DNA from: Bacteroidales bacterium UBA1745
GTDB lineage: Bacteria; Bacteroidota; Bacteroidia; Bacteroidales; UBA932
NCBI GenBank assembly: GCA_002314885.1
Contig: DCHT01000014.1
Span: forward strand, 1-31,711
Length of the DNA stretch: 31,711 bases
Direction of reading: 5' to 3'
Shown here piece after piece: positions 14,157 through 21,543 of the stretch (position 1 is the first letter of the stretch; each line of letters starts with the position of its first letter). The notes under the pieces are model-generated. The model was not told the DNA's origin and ran no database searches. It saw nothing but the letters and a program-made list of their open reading frames with translations. The position numbers were made by a program, and so were the translations under genes.

Positions 14157-14795
14157 TTATTCAAACTTCACAGCCACAAAGTACTCCGGACGATGATAAT
14201 CAGGCTTCTGAGTGGCAATAGGATGCCAGGTGATGTAGTGAATTGTCGAAAGGGCATCACCGCACTTGAAGCAGTTCATCTTCATCTGTCTGCCTGAGAG
14301 GCTGCGGATGTCTCCGTGCTTGAAAAGGGCCGTGAGAGGAATGGCCGCGGTAAGGGACCATCCGCCTTCTACGTGACACTCCTCAAGTACTTCGTGTGGA
14401 AGACTTGTCAGACGCTTCACCATAGCGTGGCACTCCACAGGAGCCAGCACGGCTCCCTGTCTGCCCGGCCTGCAGGAATAGCAGAGGGTACCGGCAGCAT
14501 TGAACTCGAAATTGTAGTAGAGTCCGTCATCTGACGGCATCAGGAACATCTCCACGCAGGAGTCCTTGTAGACGTCGTGGGCATCCTCCATCTCCAGAGC
14601 CGCAGTCGTTGCCTCGTCCACAAAGAAGCGTATGTAGATGTTCGCATCATCGTGAGCCATCGCAAAGCGGACGGTTGGAGCGTATGGGAAGGCCTCGGGC
14701 CAATTCACCTGGGCGAGAGACTCCTGAGGAGCCGCCGCCAGAATCTGCGCCGCCGCCTCCAGGCTTGCAGCCACAATCTTACTTATTATATACAT
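14157..14795 (-). CDS. CBM9-like carbohydrate-binding family protein, no signal peptide
   Basis: 212 residues. It resembles the 'carbohydrate-binding family 9-like' proteins of Bacteroidota: a beta-sandwich with the strand-turn signature DVYKDSCVEMFLMPSDDGLYYNFEFNAAGT (in two parts, residues about 75-105), a central WSLTAAIPLTALF strand (about 147-160) and the closing HRPEYFVAVKFE. No export signal is seen, so it is probably cytoplasmic, unlike many CBM9 modules attached to secreted enzymes. It starts 3 nt after the isomerase-like gene and is the last gene of the riboswitch-headed operon. Sugar binding is inferred from family similarity; a ligand-binding or enzyme-accessory role alongside the isomerase-like protein is possible. 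The fold call is moderately sure, the function open. Confidence 0.75.
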   Translation of the reverse strand: MYIISKIVAASLEAAAQILAAAPQESLAQVNWPEAFPYAPTVRFAMAHDDANIYIRFFVDEATTAALEMEDAHDVYKDSCVEMFLMPSDDGLYYNFEFNAAGTLCYSCRPGRQGAVLAPVECHAMVKRLTSLPHEVLEECHVEGGWSLTAAIPLTALFKHGDIRSLSGRQMKMNCFKCGDALSTIHYITWHPIATQKPDYHRPEYFVAVKFE

Positions 14796-14798
14796 ATA

Positions 14799-15968
14799 TT
14801 ATATATTCCAGTGTCCTGGGGTGATTACGTGATGGTTTCCTATAGGCTCGGAGAAGAAATAAGGAATCGCCTCCGGACAGCGGACTACGATCTGAGTACG
14901 GCAGAGATTCTTCTCGCAGAGGTTAGCGAGGAGCTCGCCCTTGAAGCAGACCCTGGTCTTTGCATCCGGACCTATCTTGAGTATGGTAACCGGTCCCTCT
15001 GGGATGTCGCCTTTGATAGCCACTCCGATACCGGACTCAAAGTGAGTCGTATAGTGATAGCGCTCAAGCATATTGAACGGCACGGTGCAATGCGCAAAAG
15101 TTATTTCCCCACTCTCCGGATTGATCCTGGCCGGATTCGCCTGGAAGCCACATACGCCGGTCAGACGATTGGCAACCATCATACTCAGCAGGGCAGGCAC
15201 GTCTCCTTCGCAGCTGGCAGGGATGCCTTCCGCATTCAGGCGAGCAAGTGCAAGACAGCCCGTGTTGTAAACCGTGCCCAGCAGATCGAAACAACGGACG
15301 GTCAGGGCTGAGAGTCGATATTCCTCGACCATCTTCTTCAGGCCATCATAAATGATTTCCGCACCCTCGAATCCACGCAGGTCGGATCCTTTGTACGCTG
15401 CGGTGGCAAGCACATAGTCTATCAGTTCCTGAATAGGAATGTTCACCAGTTCGACACCCAGATTCTCCCTGGCATCCTCAGCGCTAACATCGCTGGAAAT
15501 AAGCCAGTCGGACGGCTGTCCCACCACACCGGCGCGGACGTTGTCGAACTTCTCAAGAGGAGTTGATAGCTTGACTCCGGCAGAAGCCTCAACAAGTGTA
15601 TCCTGGGCCAATTTGGAGGCAATGTATTCTGCGCTTCCGTGAAGGATCTCTCCCTCGTGACCGTTCTTGCGCAGATAGGAGAGAATCTCCATAGATGCCG
15701 CCAGACTGTTGCTGTCTCCGGAAGTCAGCAGACGCACGGGAGCCTCCGGAAGCACGGGGAAAGCAGCCTTGAAAAGGCCTTCTGTGCCACCGGTGCGCAC
15801 ATAGATGAGATCAACTTCGTGCTGGCCATAGCCCTCGAATCCTTCCGGGAAAAGGAAGTTTGAACCAGGCGCGGCGGCTACTATGCCCTTGATGAAGTCC
15901 TCGTCCTGAGCACGCTTCATAACTTCATTGTGCAGAAAGGACGTCAGTGAGTAAACGGCGACAGTCAT
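14799..15968 (-). CDS. L-fucose/L-arabinose isomerase-like protein
   Basis: 389 residues from the ATG at 15968. An in-frame TTG at 15980 exists, but the ATG lies 1 nt after the preceding stop and starts the conserved MTVAVYSLTSF. The C-terminal half is typical of the fucose isomerase-like group (COG2407): CEGDVPALLSMMVANRLTG (about 270-290), NPARINPESGEITFAHC, and HFESGIGVAIKGDIPEGPVTILKIG. In true isomerases these carry the metal-binding Glu/His residues of the ketol-isomerase site. The N-terminal half has Rossmann-like strands (HEVDLIYVRTGGTEGLF; VRLLTSGDSNSLAASMEILSYL). It is cytoplasmic. It may be a sugar isomerase or a paralogue of unknown substrate. Its position in a TPP-riboswitch operon is unexplained. 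Confidence 0.8.
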   Translation of the reverse strand: MTVAVYSLTSFLHNEVMKRAQDEDFIKGIVAAAPGSNFLFPEGFEGYGQHEVDLIYVRTGGTEGLFKAAFPVLPEAPVRLLTSGDSNSLAASMEILSYLRKNGHEGEILHGSAEYIASKLAQDTLVEASAGVKLSTPLEKFDNVRAGVVGQPSDWLISSDVSAEDARENLGVELVNIPIQELIDYVLATAAYKGSDLRGFEGAEIIYDGLKKMVEEYRLSALTVRCFDLLGTVYNTGCLALARLNAEGIPASCEGDVPALLSMMVANRLTGVCGFQANPARINPESGEITFAHCTVPFNMLERYHYTTHFESGIGVAIKGDIPEGPVTILKIGPDAKTRVCFKGELLANLCEKNLCRTQIVVRCPEAIPYFFSEPIGNHHVITPGHWNI

Positions 15969-15969
15969 A

Positions 15970-16443
15970 TTATCTTTCAATTATTGATATCAGGAAATCC
16001 AGGGCGGCGTCTGCAAAGGCAGAGATATTCTCCTCGCGGCTGCCGTGGGATTCAAATCGGCGGCTTTCCGTGCCATCCGGGCCGGAAACGGCCATCCATA
16101 CAGTTCCGGCAGGTTCCCTGTCGTCCCCGTATGCATCAGCCCATCCGGTCGTGGCCACAGACCAGGTGCTGCCCGTGAGTTTCTTCACGCCCTCGGCCAT
16201 TGCGGAGGCCACCTGGGAGCTCACAATCCCGTATTCTTCGACCGTGGAAAGGCTCACGCCAAGCACTGAGGCCTTCACCGCCACGGCATACGAACATACC
16301 CCTCCGAGATAGTATTCACTGGATCCGGAAGTCAGGGTTATGAGGTGGGAAATGCGCCCACCAGTGCAGGATTCGGCCGCACTGAGGGTCTGTCCGCTGC
16401 CTTTCAGCAGCTTCGCTATTTTCTGAGATTGCAGGCTTGGCAT
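15970..16443 (-). CDS. pncC: CinA C-terminal domain / PncC-like nicotinamide-nucleotide amidase
   Basis: 157 residues, a stand-alone CinA-C domain. PncC deamidates nicotinamide mononucleotide to nicotinate mononucleotide in pyridine nucleotide salvage. The AESCTGG motif is intact (Ser25, the nucleophile region), as are GGVCSYAVAVKASVLGVS and the AMAEGVKKLTGSTWSVATTG region. The following loop is TGWADAYGDDREPAGTVW. In most family members I recall it reads TG-I/Y-AGP-G/D-G, so Gly-Pro and a second Gly are replaced here. It starts directly after the PnuC-family stop (no gap) and ends 1 nt before the isomerase-like gene. PnuC plus PncC would suggest NMN salvage, but the TPP riboswitch points to thiamine. 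The amidase reaction is likely but not certain, given the altered loop. Confidence 0.85.
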   Translation of the reverse strand: MPSLQSQKIAKLLKGSGQTLSAAESCTGGRISHLITLTSGSSEYYLGGVCSYAVAVKASVLGVSLSTVEEYGIVSSQVASAMAEGVKKLTGSTWSVATTGWADAYGDDREPAGTVWMAVSGPDGTESRRFESHGSREENISAFADAALDFLISIIER

Positions 16444-17040
16444 TCAAACTGTTTTTGATTCCAGTTCAAATGTACTCATTTTTCGCCATTTAAAGTAGCC
16501 ATACGCAGCAAGAGCCGTATAAAGCAGATACAGACCGGCATAGAAATATATACCCTTATATATGTAGAGGCCTGAGCTTGCGGCGTCCACGATGAACCAG
16601 ACCCACCACTGCTCTATCCATTTGCGGGAAAGCATCCACATCGCTATGATGCTGAGGGCCGTGGTGAAACTGTCCGCCCAGGGCACGGTGCTGTTGGTCC
16701 AGCTCTTCAGGACGAACGCGATGCCCACGAAAAGCACGGCAAACACAGCCAGCAGTATAGGATAGGCCTTCAAAGGCGTCGCGGTAATCGGGAGCTTCTT
16801 CTTTTTGCCTGTTCCTCGCAGCCACACGATCAGTCCATAGACAGCCGCCAGCACATAATAGATATCAATTGCAAAGTCGGCATACAGGCCGGCTTTGAAA
16901 TAGACAAAGAGGGAGTTTATCGGCATTATTATGCTGATGATCCACAGCGGCCACCAGGCCTTCAGTTCGAAGATCAGGTAGGTGATACCGAGGACCAGCC
17001 CGAATATCTCAAGAGCGTGAGCGGCGAGAAACTCCCACAT
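16444..17040 (-). CDS. pnuT: PnuC-family vitamin transporter, probably thiamine (PnuT)
   Basis: 198 residues, an inner-membrane protein with about seven hydrophobic segments, normal for PnuC transporters, which move vitamins by facilitated diffusion with trapping by phosphorylation. Family signatures are the N-terminal WPLWIISIIMPINSLFVYFKAGLYADFAID and the C-terminal WWVWFIVDAASSGLYIYKGIYFYAGLYLLYTALAAYGY (read in parts), where W, N and D residues line the substrate path. PnuC itself carries nicotinamide riboside and PnuT carries thiamine. I favour PnuT because the gene follows a TonB receptor by 6 bp and the operon is led by a TPP riboswitch, a known Bacteroidota thiamine arrangement. The pyrophosphokinase often found third in such operons is not here; PncC takes that place. 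Confidence 0.85.
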   Translation of the reverse strand: MWEFLAAHALEIFGLVLGITYLIFELKAWWPLWIISIIMPINSLFVYFKAGLYADFAIDIYYVLAAVYGLIVWLRGTGKKKKLPITATPLKAYPILLAVFAVLFVGIAFVLKSWTNSTVPWADSFTTALSIIAMWMLSRKWIEQWWVWFIVDAASSGLYIYKGIYFYAGLYLLYTALAAYGYFKWRKMSTFELESKTV

Positions 17041-17046
17041 AAGTCA

Positions 17047-19404
17047 CTAGAATCTGATGGTGTAGGTTCCCATTACGGTGATGCCCGCAGCAGGGATGTA
17101 GCCGATCTCAGTGTAGCGGTTCCAATCCGGATGTCCGTAGCTCTCGCAGATTGCGGAATAAACCCAGCCATTGGCAGCGTAATGGGCGTTGAAGAGGTTG
17201 CCCAGACGGATGCCGAAAGTCATATCCTTGAGCCAGTCGGCCTTAGGTACGAGGGTGTAGCTGAGGTTGAGGTCGGTGCGGCTGTAGCCTGGCAGGCTGC
17301 GCTTCAGGCACTCTGTGTTGTCGAGATACTGACGGGAAACGTAGCTGGTCCTCCAGGTAATCCTGGCACCCCTGTGGTGGAGGCTGAATCCGCCTCCCAC
17401 GATGGCAGATGGAGAGAATGCGAGGGTGGAATTGTCATAATGGATTGTCCTTTCACCGAGGTCCCAGTCTTCTACGACTTCGTCGAAATCGAGTATCCTG
17501 TTCTGGCTGAGGGCGGCGTCTGCGCTGAGATCCATCCAGTTGGTAGGGTGGATGTCAGCGGTCAGCTCGATACCCATCCTGTAGCTCTTGGCGATGTTCG
17601 TGGTGAGTTTTTCTCCGATGTCGCTTACCAGACCGGTCTGCACGAACTGATTCTTATAATCCATATAGTAAAGGGTCATTCCGGCCTGGAGAATCTTTCC
17701 ACCATAGTTGTAACCGAGCTCGTAGTCGAGCAGGCTCTCCGGTGTAGGAGCAGCGTACGCACCATTGTCGGTGAAGTTGTTGCGCTCCGGCTCACGATGG
17801 CTCCAAGCTACTGAAGCAAAGGCCCTGTGAGCGCCCTTGGCATACTCGAGACCGCCCTTTGGATTGAAGAAATTATAGATCTTGTTGATGTTCAGCACCT
17901 GGTTGTGGTAAGTGCCGTCCTCGCTCTCAATGAACTTGTCGTTGATGCCGGAAGTGGTATAGCGCACGAACCTGTACTGCAGGTCGCCGAATGCGCTCAG
18001 GCCGTCGTAAAGCACTACGGAAGCCTTTACGAAGGCGCTTGCGTCGGTCTTCATCGCATCGGAATCATAGTACAGAAGCTTGCCGTCCACAATCTTGTCT
18101 GCGAGGCGTGCGGCCAGTTCTTCGTTACCGATGTAAGTGAGATAGCCGTAGTGCCAGCCATTGAAGTTCTGAGCCGAGATGCCGAACCTGAGGTCGAGCC
18201 TTTCAGACTGCCTGCGGGCATTTGCAACTACGCCGTAAGTGTTCTGGGTAAGGCCCTTCTGACGGATGAAATCGCTCTTCTTGACCTTGTTTCCGCTGGC
18301 GTCGGTGAAGCTGGAAAGACCGAACTTGGAGAGTTTGTTGTTCGGACGGAACTCTTCGTAGTAGCCTGCGCCGTAGGTGTAGTGGAGAGAGGCGGCGAGA
18401 TTCCATTTTTCGTTTGCCTGCCAGGACATCGAGAGGATGTTGTGATCCTGCACGAAGTTATCGGTAGTCCTCCAGTCCTTGCCAGTATTAGGGTCCGTAT
18501 AGTTGTGAAGTACGAAGTTGCCGTCAGCGTCCTGCTCATACCACTGGCTGAGGCTGTTGAACTTGCCGAGGCCGACTCTGTACATATCCTTGTAGCCCTT
18601 GATGCCCGTGCTGACTCCATAGGTGCCGTCGAGCAGGTCGCCTGTGTCCACGCCGTTCCAGGCCTGGCCGGTGTGCTCGTAGTTGCCCACGTTGTGGTAT
18701 CTGAAGATGAGATTGTCCTTTGCAAGGAAGGTCACGCCCGCAATCCAGCTGCCCGAATTGCCCTTTGTGCCGGCCATATAGCCGTCGGTGCCCGTGTGAT
18801 GGTATGCACCGTCCAGCATCCAATGCTTGCCGAGAAGTCCGGTGGAGAGGCTCACGCCTGCCTTATATGTATTATATGAACCGTATGCCACATCCACCTG
18901 GGCAGACGGGGTATAAGACGGGGTCTTGGTGGTAAGGGACACGGTGCCGCCGAATGCACCGTCGCCATTAGTGGATGAACCCACGCCCCTCTGGATCTCG
19001 ATTCCGCCGAGGAAGGAAGCGTAACTGTTCATATTTGCCCAGAAGACGCACTGGTCCTCAGGTGAGTTGAGCGGAACGCCGTCGAGAGTGACGTTGATCC
19101 TGGAGTCGCCCGCGCCGCGTATCCTCAGATAGGTGGTACCTGTTCCGAGACCGTTCTCACCCCAGGCGATCACGCCGGGAGTGTGGGCGAAGAGGTAAGG
19201 GAGTTCCTGCGGGCCCTGTGCGAACTCGGTGAGTTCGGTGCCCTGGATTCTGGAGATTGCGAACGGAGCGTTCTGAGGTGCACGGGTACCCGTCACCACT
19301 GACTCATAAAGCTGTTCGACCTTGGTGGAGTCAGGGATTTCCTGACCCATTGCGATGCCCGCAAAGAAAGTGCAGGCAACGAGAAGAGTTGCTGTTCTTT
19401 TCAT
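17047..19404 (-). CDS. TonB-dependent outer-membrane receptor for thiamine
   Basis: 785 residues. It imports a scarce ligand across the outer membrane using the proton-motive force relayed by TonB. Signal peptide residues 1-20, then a TonB-box-like start (LYESVVTGTRAP). The plug domain follows, with PYLFAHTPGV, TTYLRIRGAGDSRINVTLDGVPLN and GIEIQRGVGSSTNGDGAFGG (about 70-165). The rest is a 22-strand beta barrel rich in aromatics ending in the outer-membrane signal TYTIRF. It lacks the N-terminal carboxypeptidase-like extension of SusC proteins, and there is no SusD partner, so it is a vitamin/metal-type receptor. The ligand is inferred from the TPP riboswitch ending 3 nt before the ATG. It heads the five-gene operon with pnuT. 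Confidence 0.92.
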   Translation of the reverse strand: MKRTATLLVACTFFAGIAMGQEIPDSTKVEQLYESVVTGTRAPQNAPFAISRIQGTELTEFAQGPQELPYLFAHTPGVIAWGENGLGTGTTYLRIRGAGDSRINVTLDGVPLNSPEDQCVFWANMNSYASFLGGIEIQRGVGSSTNGDGAFGGTVSLTTKTPSYTPSAQVDVAYGSYNTYKAGVSLSTGLLGKHWMLDGAYHHTGTDGYMAGTKGNSGSWIAGVTFLAKDNLIFRYHNVGNYEHTGQAWNGVDTGDLLDGTYGVSTGIKGYKDMYRVGLGKFNSLSQWYEQDADGNFVLHNYTDPNTGKDWRTTDNFVQDHNILSMSWQANEKWNLAASLHYTYGAGYYEEFRPNNKLSKFGLSSFTDASGNKVKKSDFIRQKGLTQNTYGVVANARRQSERLDLRFGISAQNFNGWHYGYLTYIGNEELAARLADKIVDGKLLYYDSDAMKTDASAFVKASVVLYDGLSAFGDLQYRFVRYTTSGINDKFIESEDGTYHNQVLNINKIYNFFNPKGGLEYAKGAHRAFASVAWSHREPERNNFTDNGAYAAPTPESLLDYELGYNYGGKILQAGMTLYYMDYKNQFVQTGLVSDIGEKLTTNIAKSYRMGIELTADIHPTNWMDLSADAALSQNRILDFDEVVEDWDLGERTIHYDNSTLAFSPSAIVGGGFSLHHRGARITWRTSYVSRQYLDNTECLKRSLPGYSRTDLNLSYTLVPKADWLKDMTFGIRLGNLFNAHYAANGWVYSAICESYGHPDWNRYTEIGYIPAAGITVMGTYTIRF

Positions 19405-19406
19405 AA

Positions 19407-19481
19407 TTCCTACGCCGGTATTATCCGTATCAGGTTCTAGGGTATTATCTCAGCCGGACGGACGTCTGGCACCCCTTTAAT
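19407..19481 (-). promoter_or_regulatory. TPP (THI-box) riboswitch
   Basis: Read on the minus strand, the core elements appear in order: GGGGTGCC near the 5' end (about 19477-19470), GGCTGAGA (19455-19448), ATACCC, GAACCTGAT (about 19438-19430), and TAATACCGGCGTAGGA (19422-19407). These are the conserved P2/P4 bases of the thiamine pyrophosphate aptamer. TPP binding is known to turn off thiamine genes. The aptamer's final GGA lies 3 nt from the receptor ATG (19404), so it can double as the ribosome-binding site, which suggests translational control. Confidence 0.95.
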
Positions 19482-19493
19482 ATTTTAACGGCG

Positions 19494-19501
19494 CAAAAGT
19501 A
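19494..19501 (-). promoter_or_regulatory. -7 box of the thiamine operon
   Basis: Minus-strand TACTTTTG matches TAnnTTTG. The predicted start near 19487 lies about 6 nt ahead of the riboswitch 5' end, as expected. The upstream box is not clear. Confidence 0.5.
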
Positions 19502-19521
19502 TGGAATATTTATGAAATTCG

Positions 19522-21393
19522 CTAATCCTCGATGCGGGAAACGGAGACACTGTCTATGCCGACCGCACGGATGACGGCGGCAAGTTCCTCTGCCTCTTCC
19601 TTGCGGTTGAAGGAGGAAACCACATAGAGCACGATGCCGTCGGAATAGCGCTTGGAGATGTCCTTGCTGCAATAGCCACGGATGGCGGCGGATACATCAG
19701 ACGGCAGGGTATCGGAACCGGTATTCACTATGACCTGCCAGAATTCGTCGGCCGTTTCATTGGCCTTGGCCTCGGTGAGGGAACAGCTCTTTCCATCGCG
19801 GAAAGCCACGATGGAAGCGCTCCTGAAACCAACTCCCTTGACGGTGTTGAGGTTGTCCAGGGCGTCGGCATAACGGGTGAAGAGACCCACGGTGTAGAAA
19901 TGGTTTCCGTTTGAGTTAACCGTCTCATACACAGGACTTAAGCCCTTGAGCTGGCGCTTGGTCGCGGCAGTCGGGAGAGTAATGAAATGTATCTGATAGA
20001 CCACTCCTCCAGGAAGGGTCTGATCCTCGGCATACTGGCCTTCCGGAAGCACCTTGAACGAGTAGTCGAAACGGGATATCGGCTTCTCGAATTCCATCTT
20101 CGGAGCAGAGCCCGGATTCATCCTCGTGAAGGTATATGCGGCGCTCTGTGCAACGACCTTGCGGTCCGCCTTGGCGGCGAGCTTGTCCGGGTCGATGATC
20201 ACGCCCTTGAAAAGGAAGTCCATCTCTATCTTCTGCAGTTCGGCGGTAGCCTTGTCGAGGGCCTTGCGAAGCATAGGAAGCTGCATTTCCCCGTTCAGGA
20301 TGGACTCCGTGAGGCGAGCCCGCTCGTCGTCATCGTCGCTGGAGGCGAAGGCCTGGCGCTGGCTGTCAAGGGCGGCGCTGAAGAGGTTCACGGAATCCTT
20401 CAGGGCCTTGACCTCATTCATCTTATCCATATACCTCCTGGTGTCGTCGTTCTCCGGAATGTCATTTGACACCGAAGAGCCATTGTCGATCCTGGTCTGG
20501 TCTTCGGACGGACGAAGGGAAAGAATCTCGCTCAGACGTTCTTCGTCGAGAATCTCCTTTCGCACCGGAACATTGTCGAATTCGAGCACATAGACGCATA
20601 CGCTGTCCTTTGCACATTCACGGTTGGATGCGAAGATCGTGTACTTTCCGTCGGGCGTATCCATATAGAGGAAATCGTCTGCCGGAGACGAGAACGGGAA
20701 GCCCAGGTTCACCGGTTCTCCCCAGTCTTTGCGGGCCTCGTTCCAAGTGGAAACATAGATGTCGTAGCCGCCCACTCCATAGAGTCCGGAAGATGCGAAA
20801 TACAGCTTTGTTCCGTCCGCTGAAAGCGTTGGGAAAATATCGTCCGAAGTGGTCGTGATACCTTCATTAATCAGCGCCGGGAGCGTCCAGAGGCCGTTTT
20901 CTCTTGTGGTGCTGAATATATTCCTGACACCCGTGCGACCCTTCTTCGAGAAGTAGAGCACATCCTCGTCTGAAGGGATGTAAGTGGCCCTCACGATATT
21001 GTCTCCGAGGGAGTCGAGGACGTTCGGAACCGGCACCCAGGAACGGTCTTCCATCGGGTAGTAGAGGAAGAACTCGTCAAGCGAGAAAACGTGCTTCGCA
21101 ACGACTGTCGGCTCATAGACGAAACCGGACATCACAACGCCGTTTTCGGAACACAGGCGACGGTCTTCTAGACTGAGTTTCAACACGGAGTCCGCAGACT
21201 CGGAAATGACCTTTTCGTAGAGGTCACGGGCCTCCAGAAAACGGCAGGCGCGATGCAGGCTGTCGGCCCTGGAAACCAGTTTTTCGGGACTGATTTCAAA
21301 TGGAACGGACAGCGAGTCAGGCACGTCGACCTGGGCGTTAGCCGCAAAAGTCGCCGTCAAAACCAGAAGTATGGTCAGAAAATGCCGTTTCAT
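19522..21393 (-). CDS. Secreted envelope protein: TPR-like start, PD40 beta-propeller repeats, SPOR-like C-terminus
   Basis: 623 residues. Signal peptide 1-20. Residues about 37-65 form a TPR-like helix pair. Residues about 130-275 contain PD40/WD40-like propeller blades, the clearest being FPTLSADGTKLYFASSGLYGVGGYDIYVS (188-215), with weaker blades before (ATYIPSDEDVLYFSKKG) and after (FLYMDTPDGKYTIFASN). A low-complexity acidic linker and coiled coil run from about 310 to 390. Residues about 464-535 resemble a SPOR fold (VVYQIHFITL ... HFYTVGLFTRYADALDNLNTVK ... ASIVAFRDG). Residues about 551-620 may be a second, more degraded one. SPOR domains bind denuded glycan of septal peptidoglycan, and PD40-containing proteins are common at the Bacteroidota outer membrane. 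A cell-wall-associated structural role is inferred. The promoter is divergent from secDF. Confidence 0.82.
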   Translation of the reverse strand: MKRHFLTILLVLTATFAANAQVDVPDSLSVPFEISPEKLVSRADSLHRACRFLEARDLYEKVISESADSVLKLSLEDRRLCSENGVVMSGFVYEPTVVAKHVFSLDEFFLYYPMEDRSWVPVPNVLDSLGDNIVRATYIPSDEDVLYFSKKGRTGVRNIFSTTRENGLWTLPALINEGITTTSDDIFPTLSADGTKLYFASSGLYGVGGYDIYVSTWNEARKDWGEPVNLGFPFSSPADDFLYMDTPDGKYTIFASNRECAKDSVCVYVLEFDNVPVRKEILDEERLSEILSLRPSEDQTRIDNGSSVSNDIPENDDTRRYMDKMNEVKALKDSVNLFSAALDSQRQAFASSDDDDERARLTESILNGEMQLPMLRKALDKATAELQKIEMDFLFKGVIIDPDKLAAKADRKVVAQSAAYTFTRMNPGSAPKMEFEKPISRFDYSFKVLPEGQYAEDQTLPGGVVYQIHFITLPTAATKRQLKGLSPVYETVNSNGNHFYTVGLFTRYADALDNLNTVKGVGFRSASIVAFRDGKSCSLTEAKANETADEFWQVIVNTGSDTLPSDVSAAIRGYCSKDISKRYSDGIVLYVVSSFNRKEEAEELAAVIRAVGIDSVSVSRIED

Positions 21394-21412
21394 CGCAATA
21401 TATCAAGGACTG

Positions 21413-21420
21413 CAAATCTA
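21413..21420 (-). promoter_or_regulatory. -7 box for the PD40/SPOR gene
   Basis: Minus-strand TAGATTTG is an exact TAnnTTTG match, 19 bp before the ATG at 21393, giving a leader of about 12 nt. A TTTG occurs 25 bp further upstream (21449-21446), longer than the usual gap. Confidence 0.45.
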
Positions 21421-21472
21421 CGAAATATTATCACAATTGTCATTCCAAAGTGCGTATATCAGAAATAATTTG

Positions 21473-21480
21473 TAGATTTG
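21473..21480 (+). promoter_or_regulatory. -7 box for secDF
   Basis: TAGATTTG is an exact match to TAnnTTTG. The start near 21487 would give a leader of about 57 nt. No good upstream TTTG at 19-22 bp. The same octamer serves the divergent gene 60 bp away. Confidence 0.5.
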
Positions 21481-21543
21481 TGCCCTATTTGCACCTTTTG
21501 TATAAAAGCGAATAATTTAAAAACAAATAACAACTACAGAATT

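Noticed and set aside
15969..15980. TTG start giving MKDN before the isomerase-like protein
   Set aside because: It overlaps the end of the PncC gene, while the ATG at 15968 lies 1 nt after that stop and matches the conserved start.
15970..17040. An NMN/NAD salvage operon (PnuC plus PncC)
   Set aside because: The TPP riboswitch and co-transcribed TonB receptor point to thiamine for the transporter. The NMN reading is kept only as an alternative.
17827..18879. Plus-strand open frame across the TonB receptor gene
   Set aside because: Val/Glu/Ala-rich shadow with no domain; the receptor on the other strand is complete.
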